Shown piece after piece: positions 56,224-64,000 of a DNA stretch of 64,000 nucleotides. A model generated the notes under the pieces. It ran no database searches. It worked only from the letters and a program-made list of their open reading frames with translations, and was not told the origin of the DNA. This DNA is from Isoetes taiwanensis (taxonomy: Eukaryota; Streptophyta; Lycopodiopsida; Isoetales; Isoetaceae). The DNA is taken from assembly GCA_021234155.1 (NCBI GenBank), contig JAJEKV010000011.1, positions 11,405,045 to 11,469,044 on the forward strand, read 5' to 3'. A program made the translations under genes and the position numbers. Positions within the stretch are counted from its first letter, which is position 1. Every line of letters starts with the position of its first letter.

Positions 56224-57018
56224 CTAAAGCACCCTACCAAATAATTGTGTTGATCCCGTCAGATATCCACTCTCTAGTTTTATTAGCCTGCTCTCAACTT
56301 GTTTCAACTGATGGGCTGCACCCATGTGATGTTCTAACCATGCTGAAGCAGAATTTTGCATATTGTCTATGCTGTGATGAACTCCAACAACTAACCTGGT
56401 AAGATTCGCTTGCTCAGATTCTAGTTTGTCAACTTTCTTCCTTAATTTTGTGATCTTTGCATCCATTTCACCAGATGCAGTGTTGTTGCTACTACTCTCT
56501 TCTATCTCGCTACACTTCTTAGAAACCTGTGTCAGCATGTCATTGGCTTTTGAAATCAGATCAAAAGCTTCTCCAGCTGCTGCAGCCACAGCATCTTTTC
56601 CCTTTTCTGCTGCAGAGAGTATATCTTGAAGATTTAACGTGCCCAATGCTAATGGTTCCTCTATTTCATTGACTTCCTTTTGGTGGACTGCATCTTGATC
56701 CTCTTGTCGTCTTTTGATTTTTCTGGTGGATTGCATCTTGATCCTCTTGCCGTCTTTTGATTTTATCAACTTTTTTCTGGTGGACTGCATCTTGATCCTC
56801 TTGCCGTCTTTTGATTTCTTTATGTCTTGCATCATCTCCTCTACCCAGTTGTGACATTTTGCATCAACATTGAGTAGAGCTTTTCGGACATCTTCCACAT
56901 CATCCTTCCTAGATTCCAGATGTAGTACTCGTAATTCTAGATTATCCAGACGTAGGCATAGTTGGATTGGGATAGCAAGATTGACCCAGTGCTTTAATTC
57001 GGTTGTCAAAATCCTCAA
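56224..57018 (-). CDS. Coiled-coil protein ORF inside the CACTA element
   Basis: A 264-codon minus-strand frame without stops, starting at an ATG at 57018. The N-terminal part (residues about 24-68) is helical and charged: RLDNLELRVLHLESRKDDVE. A tandem repeat follows in which SKDGKRIKMQSTRKK occurs twice. The third DNA copy is read in another frame (KRRQEDQDAVHQK), so the repeat was amplified out of frame. After that come an Ala-rich helix (AAEKGKDAVAAAAGEAF) and a long coiled coil (KITKLRKKVDKLESEQANLT). No family is recognised. It may be a captured host exon or an accessory protein of the element. It lies antisense to the flanking disulfide isomerase and three-exon fragments. Confidence 0.45.
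   Translation of the reverse strand: MRILTTELKHWVNLAIPIQLCLRLDNLELRVLHLESRKDDVEDVRKALLNVDAKCHNWVEEMMQDIKKSKDGKRIKMQSTRKKLIKSKDGKRIKMQSTRKIKRRQEDQDAVHQKEVNEIEEPLALGTLNLQDILSAAEKGKDAVAAAAGEAFDLISKANDMLTQVSKKCSEIEESSSNNTASGEMDAKITKLRKKVDKLESEQANLTRLVVGVHHSIDNMQNSASAWLEHHMGAAHQLKQVESRLIKLESGYLTGSTQLFGRVL
56680..56822. repeat. Three tandem copies of a Lys/Arg-coding unit
   Basis: GACTGCATCTTGATCCTCTT followed by G(T/C)CGTCTTTTGAT occurs three times at about 56687, 56729 and 56783, separated by TTTTTCTGGTGGA-like links. Spacings of about 42 and 54 bp are multiples of three only in part of the read-through, which changes the encoded peptide between copies. Confidence 0.7.
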
Positions 57019-57669
57019 ATTTGTCTTGGCACAGCATCTTTATGTTCAAAGTATCCATACCGAAGTCCTGAGATTGAGCCAGGAGGATGCACAGTTGCTG
57101 CCACACTAGAGACATGTGTTACAAGCTGTTGGCAATGTGCACCAGTACTGAATTTACAAGTTCTAGACACACAAATGCAGGGTTCACAAACTTTATTAAT
57201 TTTGTTTGGCATTGGTCTGACCAGAGGTAGATAACTATTCTAATTTCACGTAGCAAAGACATGTATCTTCTAGGCTGTAGTCATGTTGGTCCCAGCCATG
57301 GTCGACACGCTATAATGCAGTTGTAATTTTCTAACTTTTTCTTGGAGGCAAAAGCCTTTGGCACAGCAAGACAAAGGTATTTATATTTTTCTGTGGCTCG
57401 CTTATCAAAATCTATAGTCTCGATGATCTATGCTACTTTCAGCAACTGCACAGTCCTGCGCAGTACTGTCATACAAGCTTCCATATATCTGTGAACCCCA
57501 TCCATCTGTAAGTCCATATGCCATAATGTCTGAGAAAATTTGATTGTAGACATTTGTTGGAGGCCAGCTCAAAATCCTTTGATTTATTCTATTGCTTGTA
57601 AAATGTAAAGGTTTATATGAAAATCCCCTTTTTTTATATGTATTTTGATCACTTTCTTTGATGTTATAG
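57019..57669. other. CACTA interior, no gene supported
   Basis: A minus-strand frame at 57212-57015 with several Cys (EPCICVSRTCKFS) could be an upstream exon of the coiled-coil ORF, but no splice logic was established. Confidence 0.3.
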
Positions 57670-58565
57670 TTCAATGATTGGGGAACGTTTCCAATTGATG
57701 GTCTTGTACGGAAAATAAAAGACGAGGGTGGATATACAATATGGAAGAAGAAAATGATTGCAAAAGGTTATGAAGTATGCAAGGTATAAAGCAAATGATA
57801 ATCTGCATGTGAATCAACATTTTATTGCTTGAAAAATTATATGCTTATGATATTTTTTGTGTTGCAGCATAAAGTTAGTGACTACATCAAAAAACCTAGC
57901 CCTGGGATTGTGTTTAAGAAGAAGATAAAGCAAGAGGATGGAGTAAACTTGAAGAACCAAGAACCTATTTATCTTAATTTTGATGAGGTTAGCAATTTTA
58001 TTGGAAATTTTAAGATGCCTCTCTATTTACATTTAATTGTTAACTAGAATAGCCTTGGAGCAGTGATTTCACCTTTTTACTATATTCTTCAATAGTGGCA
58101 TCCATCTCATTCCGAACATGATGCTGGTCTATCTTATAGCAAGAAAGTAATTCAGCCATTTGTTATATAGTTAAAAACAGATGTGGCCAAGCTTCAACCT
58201 TCTCTCATGCTCATGTTAATCTATAAGGCTTAAAGACTTAAATTCAAAAATATAGAGGAGGCATATAACTTGATTGAAATACTTCCTTGCTGGATGCAGT
58301 AATACTGGCCTTTCCATAAGTAATGGAAGGCTAGTCCATAATCTAATCAGTAAATATGGCCCTACTGATATTGTGATTTTAAGCAGCTTACTTAGAATCT
58401 GTGTTAAATCCAAAAATATAGAGGCATATAACTTGTTTGGAATAGGTGCATAATTTGAGAATTGACCAAGTTCTTTTCTTTTTTAAACAGGTTAGCGAAG
58501 ATAAAGAACGCAATCAACCCAATGATAAAGGTCCATCTCCTACCAACGACGATAATCTGGAATGA
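57670..58565 (+). CDS. 3' part of a spliced gene (three exons) of unknown function
   Basis: Exons fit cleanly in phase 0. Exon 57670-57783 (TTATAG acceptor, GTATAA donor) encodes FNDWGTFPIDGLVRKIK then DEGGYTIWKKKMIAKGYEV. Exon 57868-57987 (TTGCAG, GTTAGC) encodes HKVSDYIKKPSPGIVFKKKI then KNQEPIYLNFDE. Exon 58491-58565 (AAACAG) encodes VSEDKERNQPNDKGPSPTND and ends in TGA. All three keep open frames of exactly 38, 40 and 24 codons, unlike the decayed genes around. The protein is basic and hydrophilic. No family is recognised and the 5' exons are unknown. It lies inside the CACTA element, so it is a captured host gene end or an element gene. Confidence 0.5.
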
Positions 58566-58959
58566 AAATAATCCATGGTAGAAAGTGTTTCAAACTGGAA
58601 ACTATTGGATTTATTTTGATCAATGTTAGAAGTACTCTAAATGTAAAACGATCTTCCATTTGACCTTAATTTCCTTATTTTGACAAGTAATTTGATCACG
58701 ATTAATCTTCTTAGCATTACTGGTGCAATTACTTCCTTTTCATTTTTTCTTCCTTTGTTCATTGTGCATGATGCAACTATAGACTAAATGAAACCAATCT
58801 GGGATGAACACAAGAAAAAGCATCTCAAATATAAATCCCCCCCCTCCCCCTCCCTCCCTCCAAAAAAAAAATCTATTAATGAAAAGATAAAATGACAAAA
58901 AATAAAGGTGGAATTACCACAAAAGGACATAAAGTGAAGGTATGATGGACACAAATTTG
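58566..58959. other. 3' flank of the three-exon ORF
   Basis: AT-rich DNA, possibly the 3' untranslated region, with a C-rich stretch CCCCCCCTCCCCCTCCCTCC at 58838. No gene seen. Confidence 0.35.
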
Positions 58960-59652
58960 ACAATGGCCTCATTATAAAATTGACATGCATATGTTACAAA
59001 AAGACTTAAACTTTGACACAATTTTGTTACTCAACTATTATAAAAAGGAAACTAGTTCGTCATAACAAAAAGATATACAACGTGTAATAAGAGTTGTAAA
59101 TCTGACACAAAGGATGTCAACCTATGCAAGCTACGTGCACCAATATGATGTAACAAGTTAGTTGCATAATCGAGACTAATATGATATAAATATGACGCAG
59201 TTGTAGACAAACTTGAATATAAGTTTTGACATAAATATGCCATGCTATTGTTACAAACGTAGTCATTGTGTTAAGACTAATGTGATAAAAAATAGGACAC
59301 AAACATTGAATAACTTAGACATAAGCTCGACACAAACATGGCATGCAATTGCCACAAATGCAGTCATTGTGTCGAAACTAATATGATACAAAATATAACG
59401 TAATTATTGAATAACTTGGATACAAGATCGACGCAAACATGCTATGCAATTGCCACAAATATAGTCATTATGTCATTTTTGCGTTATGTAGCCATGACGG
59501 AATACTTGACGCAAAAGTTGACGTCCATGCGACATCAAAGTATAGCACTTTTAGCGTCATTATCGTGACATTTAACAAGCCTTTGAGAATACGCATCGCG
59601 TCACTTTATTTGACGCTATACCCGACGAAAAATGCCCTATTATGTTGTAGTG
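58960..59652. repeat. Right subterminal repeats of the CACTA element
   Basis: GACACAAA, GACGCAAA and TTGACGC words recur throughout. A unit of about 120 bp is repeated in tandem at about 59205, 59325 and 59425: ATGCAATTGCCACAAA, a CAGTCATTGTGT-like stretch and GAATAACTTRGA. The array runs to the TTGTAGTG terminus. Confidence 0.72.
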
Positions 59653-59654
59653 AT

Positions 59655-60364
59655 AGTCATTTATGATTGGAGTCGCCTATGATTTTGAAATATGAAATAC
59701 GATTTCGCCTAAGGTTTTGAGGGAATATCGAACCTCTATACGGCTTTGCCTAAGATTTTAGAATATGAAATACGGGCGTTCGAACCTCTACCAAAATAAC
59801 TCAATGTCCTAATAGGACTACTTTAACCAATGTACCCAGTGAACTAATGTAATTATTTTTTATCTTGAATCTATGTCTTCTTTTTATAACAACCTATTCA
59901 ATTGTTTTAGGGATATATGCTCTATGGTTTCAGGAATTGTTATTTTTATATCCATATCAAATCCCCCTGGAACCCCCTGTTATTTTGCTACATATTCGTA
60001 AAGCCCCATTTTGCAATCTCATCAATCTTGCCGATCCTGGTGCATCACCATGAACAGATAAGTTACGGATGCCATAGCAAGCAAGACCTCCTAAATTAAA
60101 TAATTATTACTTGGCTCACTGTCTATTTGATGCAACAGATTCTATGGAGACTGGGACCTTGTCATTTTTTATCTCATTCAGTCACAAAAAATATGCATAT
60201 GATTATAACATATTTCATCTTACCCTTCTGCCAAATTCTTTTGCCAGTTTGCTTCTCTTTCCAATATTCTTCTATTGAGACTGTGTTTTTTCAGTTCGTT
60301 TGTTGATGTTGCACCACGTCACCACACACCCCCTCCCTTCCTCCTCAGAAGTCAATAAATAGAT
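59655..60364. other. No gene seen
   Basis: Contains a short duplication (GAATATGAAATACG and CGAACCTCTA at 59680-59720 and 59760-59800) and a phrase shared with 36558 (AACCCCCTGTTATTTTGCTA at 59970). Confidence 0.35.
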
Positions 60365-60652
60365 TTGCAATTCCATAATATGGCTGTAACTCCAGCTCTT
60401 GATACATCTAAAGAGAAAGATGCATTTGGAATTATGTGGAAACCGAGTTCAATAGATGAGTTCAATAGCACCCATCTAACATGCGAGCACGAGAACACAA
60501 GGCAATACTGCAAGTTCAAATCTCAAATCTCGAGTGCCCTTAAATTGAGCCATGGAAACAAAGTTCTTTCCAGCCAAGTGACTCAGCAAAGGACAAAGGA
60601 TAAGGCATCACGAAAGAGAATGTTCGCGACAGCCGCAATAAATTTCTTGTAA
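60365..60652 (+). other. Doubtful 95-codon ORF
   Basis: An open plus-strand frame, hydrophilic and Lys/Ser-rich, with an ATG context AATATGG and a TAA stop. No domain is recognised. It lies just beyond the 3' end of EMC2 on the opposite strand. Chance is a fair explanation. Confidence 0.15.
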
Positions 60653-60970
60653 GTAAAAGTAATACCTTAACCAATAGCAAACTTAATTATTTTATTTTCA
60701 GTTCCTTGCTAATTGGCACAATTTCATGGACAAAAACTTTAACCCATCAAATGAAACCAACTAGGACAAGCATCATTTAAAATAAGAACTTGGTAACAGT
60801 TTTCAGAACGTTTGCTATGGATAAAAACCAAAGGTGTACATTCCAGAAGGAGATGGCCATCATTTCAGGATAAACTGCCACATGAAAATCTCTCTTTCAT
60901 TGCTAAATGAATAAATAATAACATAAGCAAAGTGGAATTCCACTGCCAACAGATGGGGTCCAAGACATAA
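60653..60970. other. Probable 3' flank of EMC2
   Basis: No coding region. On the minus strand this follows the EMC2 stop codon and may hold its 3' untranslated region. Confidence 0.4.
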
Positions 60971-62571
60971 TTATGATATTTGCCTTTCGAGTATAGATTT
61001 CACCAGAGCTAATTTAGTTGGAGACTTTTCCTTATACTCTTTAAGTATAATTGCACTTGCTAGAGATTGGATGTCTGAGGATTCTTTGTCTTCTTTACCA
61101 CGACCCTTCATTTGGCTTATTGCAGCTCCACACTGTCATTAGCAGGGTAAAGTCATTTCTACTTGGTCTTCTGATAAAAAACAATAAAATGTAAAGTCAA
61201 GACTTAGTTTACCAGCGAGATGCCAAAAAGTGCCCGCATATTCTTTCCGCCGCTGAGCTCAATGGCAGCAGCATAGTATTTTTTTGCTAACCGTAAATTA
61301 TCAAGACCTCCCATAGTGTACAATAACTAAAATACCCACTTAAATTTTTAACAAGATAAATAATGGCAAAACGTAAAACTATCAGAAATTAGCTTACCTC
61401 AGCATAACCAAGGTGAAATAGGGCATTGGTTGATTCAAACAAAATTAGCTCCTCAAAACAGTATGCAGCTTGTTTGTACCTGTCAGAGGTATATGGTCAA
61501 TCATTGTCATGGAATTGAAGCCAGAATTGTAATCAATTCCCTAAAACTTGAACTACCAATCGATATCTTATTGTTCCTGATCACACTGACAATACTGGCA
61601 ATCCCAAGGTCGAATACAATAACATATCAAGGAAAAAATAGTGAACAAGCTTATTAAATATGAAAAGTATGTCTTACATTTGTAGAGATATATAAATGTT
61701 GCTAAGCTCCCTCCAGGCATCATAATCAACCATATATCTGCAAATATTGTTCTTCGTTAACACTCCAATTACCCATATGGAAACACGATGAAACATAGAT
61801 TACAGGGCAATAAAATATGTAAAGACATACATTTCCAAATACTTATTTAAACAATCCACTGCTCCTGATAGATTGCCTTGAGCTTTTGCTATTGCTACCT
61901 TTCTTTTCAAAATTTGCTGAAAGCACGTGAAAAAGATATTACAGTAGGCCCATGGCCATGGAACGCATTTATGAGCTAAAATAGAACCCATGGTCTTTGA
62001 GCAAACAGAAATAATATCTTACGGGATCAGTTGGAACTTCTTCTAAGAGATTAGCGTAGAGTTTTTCTGCCTGTTGCCAGGAACCTCTCGCTTCAAACCA
62101 CATTGCTTGCAGACGTCCTGAAGAAGAACAGATTTAATCTTTTGCCCCATGGTCATGACATTGTTTTGCGTGGTTACAAGAAATGCACTTACCAGCACGA
62201 ACACTTCGTGGAAACCTTTTCGCCAAAGCTTCAATACATTCCTGTCGTCAATCAACAATTTTTCAATTCAAATTATTTGCACTGCATACACAACTAGCAA
62301 GCCAAATGAAAAAACGAATGCGCTCTTACTCTGCAAACTTTAAATTGACTTATCAGGTTGTAGACAGATGGTTTAAATAAATTCCTATTACGAGCAAAAG
62401 AGACTGAAAAAACTTTTACAATAACACATGTACATGATGGTTGACAAAAATTCGAGTAAATTTCCAGGTGGCCTTTAAACATGTCCCAAAAACATACAAT
62501 TGTTACCTTTGCTATATCAAGACAATGACAGTCCAGGGCAGAAATTGCCACCTGCTCGTATACTGTCCATA
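60971..62571 (-). CDS. EMC2: ER membrane protein complex subunit 2 (TPR protein), eight 3' exons
   Basis: EMC2 is a cytosolic TPR subunit of the ER membrane complex, which inserts tail-anchored and multi-pass membrane proteins. Eight exons were placed on the minus strand: 62507-62571, 62193-62241, 62023-62117, 61831-61916, 61678-61737, 61398-61479, 61213-61326 and 60971-61132. All have GT...AG borders and consistent phases, giving about 237 residues without a stop. Key stretches are [98 protein letters not shown] and [14 protein letters not shown]. They match the family in order, with TPR helices throughout. The stop is TAA at 60971-60973. Family length is about 300 residues, so roughly 60 N-terminal residues are missing. 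Their exon or exons were not found up to 64000 and may lie beyond the window. No damage is seen. Confidence 0.93.
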
Positions 62572-64000
62572 CTGCAAAATAAAGTGAATAACAGACCTCT
62601 TTAATGCTCACTCAGGCCAGCAGTGAAGAAAAATAATGAAGCTCAAATTATAAAGAAATCAAACTGAGCTAACTGTAGTTCGAAGAGAAACTTTAGAAGC
62701 AAACTTGTCAATGTGAGAAACATAAAAGGGGACACCAGAATAATTGTCTGATTTGCAGAGATTTGTGGCCTTGACTTCCATATGAAATAGCAATCTTATA
62801 GCTCCACTGTACACAGATCTGTGATACATACAGCAAGGATGAACTTGGGAAAAGCCCCAAGAAGCAATTTGACCAAACCAGATCCATACAAACCCCTTCC
62901 ACCGTCCTTAGAGCCTCTAAGGAGCCGACTATCTCAAAAAGCTCGAATAATTAATGGTCCGGGGCCCACTTGCTTCCCAGCCTGGGCCAGCGCCTGCACG
63001 AGTCCTATTGCCGGATTGGAGCATCAAGCCCAGATGATCTCTGCTAGCCTGCCGCCCCACTCATAGCTAAGACGAATGAGAAAATGACGTATTACACTAA
63101 ACACGCAGCAATCTTGAACTTAGTCTCCTGGTTCACTGGGCGCTCATGCAGGCCTCCAATCCCATCCCCTGGCTGTCCTTTGGAACTTCATAATGTGTTC
63201 AAATTGGCAACACACTGAGATTCTGCCCAATAATAAGGAAAATGGATTTAAAATTTTGTTTTTTTCATCCACTGAGATCAGTTCCGGCTGACCATTCTGC
63301 TTAACCATCATCTGCTTCAACCCTCGTGTTCGCCAATAAGCTGCACCATTTTTCCTGACGCCGCAGGCCGACTGGGCCCCTGGCCCCGGGCCGCCACCGC
63401 CGCATCGGGCCGCCGCGAGCCGCCCCGAGCGAATATCTCCTCTTGTTTCCACATTGGATGATATGAAACTCAGTTTCAAGTTCCTACCGAATGGAAATGG
63501 GTATGGATTTTGGCGAATATGACCCAATTATTATGTTAGCAATGAACTGGGCTATCGATTCTAGGACTACGGCCGCTGCGAATCCGCCCCGATTACATGA
63601 CATATATACTAAGATCAATGAGGGTAAATTCCTAGAACAACAGAAAATTCACAACAATCATATCATGTAGGCTCTGGAAGATCAGAATGACCAACACCTC
63701 TGGGAATACTATCAAATTTTGTAAATTACAACAAGTGAATTTCAATTCTCCTCTAACCATTCAAACACGTTCAATTCCACTCACACCACTATACCTTTGT
63801 ATCTAGTATTCTAAAACAAAACAAGGTAATAAACTAGGGAATCAACACTGTAAACTCGTATACGTATCTCGTTGTGGATTCTTGGCTAAAGCAATAACTA
63901 CAAAGTCGATTAACATCATTACTGAACCGCTGTACACAACTGGCCCTGGTTATGTAACACTGGGTTCTATTAAACCCGCTAAGTGCCCTCACCAGATTAG
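62572..64000. other. EMC2 intron or upstream DNA; no exon recognised
   Basis: The first placed EMC2 exon begins with two bases of a split codon, so an upstream exon must exist. None with the expected N-terminal sequence was recognised here. A GC-rich patch at 63355-63430 (CCGGGCCGCCACCGCCGC) supports an open minus-strand frame of 127 codons (63144-63527) without a known motif. It could be a 5' exon of something else or a captured fragment. Confidence 0.4.

Larger units (their letters stand above)
52216..59652. mobile_element. CACTA (En/Spm-type) element, 7.4 kb, apparently non-autonomous
   Basis: It starts CACTACAAGAGGATAGGG and then TTTTTGCGTCAACCCC. It ends, in reverse complement, CACTACAACATAATAGGG and then CATTTTTCGTCGGGT. 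Both ends continue into dense GTGTCA, GCGTCA and TTGACGC words, the subterminal repeats typical of CACTA elements. The dinucleotide AT flanks both sides (52214-52215 and 59653-59654). That is shorter than the usual 3 bp, so the duplication is uncertain. No transposase motif is visible inside. Instead there is a protein disulfide isomerase fragment, a coiled-coil ORF and a three-exon ORF, so it looks like an element that captured host sequences. Confidence 0.82.

Noticed and set aside
62821-63527. Organelle DNA insertion or EMC2 first exon near the GC-rich patch
   Set aside because: No recognisable plastid or mitochondrial gene and no EMC2 N-terminal sequence could be read on either strand.
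1-64000. CRISPR arrays, bacterial operons, ribosomal RNA or tRNA genes
   Set aside because: The DNA is eukaryotic. No regularly spaced identical repeats with unique spacers, and no rRNA or tRNA cloverleaf, was recognised by eye.

Overview
This window looks like nuclear DNA from a land plant with a repeat-rich genome. The evidence is a spliced eukaryotic gene, a chromodomain-bearing Ty3/gypsy retrotransposon, a plant-type L1 LINE (DUF4283-like ORF1), CACTA, PIF/Harbinger and Tourist-like elements, and a protein disulfide isomerase fragment. I cannot name the species. A seed-free plant such as a fern, moss or lycophyte is plausible but unproven. Almost everything here is mobile DNA in various stages of decay. 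The only host gene I can name with confidence is EMC2, an ER membrane protein complex subunit, at the right end. Its 5' exons are not found.

Left part (1-16.6 kb): two elements of one LTR retrotransposon family lie in the same minus-strand orientation. The first has its 5' LTR at 5179-6785 with a primer-binding site just to the left. Its leader carries a five-copy hairpin repeat, and a gag-like frame lies further left. The second has its 3' LTR at 13648-15139 with a polypurine tract just to the right. Between them lie unassigned DNA, a truncated PIF/Harbinger transposon (9.97-11.78 kb) and a degenerate repeat field (11.8-13.6 kb) that contains a perfectly phased heat-shock-element-like array.

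Centre (13.6-36.1 kb): the second element is a Ty3/gypsy retrotransposon read right to left (gag, protease, reverse transcriptase, RNase H, integrase, chromodomain). Its integrase gene is split by a 15,424-bp DNA transposon at 16658-32081. This insert has 30-bp terminal inverted repeats with two mismatches and a 4-bp target duplication, CAAA. Excising it in silico restores the integrase reading across the junction. It carries a decayed minus-strand transposase with DNCAG, NKNR and HTHEDVD motifs (DUF7869-like by recollection). It also carries a decayed, intron-containing plus-strand gene with a ParB-like DGRH segment and an FCP1/NIF-like HAD phosphatase segment. Palindromic arrays and intron-located hairpins are further features. 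This is the most unusual object in the window.

Right part (36-64 kb): unassigned T-rich DNA is followed by a 510-bp Tourist-like MITE with TTA duplications. Next come pieces of an L1-type LINE with an internal deletion and a CACTA-like terminus inserted in it, then several foldback elements. A 7.4-kb CACTA element (52216-59652) follows. It has no recognisable transposase but contains a protein disulfide isomerase pseudogene fragment, a coiled-coil ORF and a well-spliced three-exon ORF. The window ends in EMC2 (60971-62571, minus strand, eight exons placed) and unassigned DNA.
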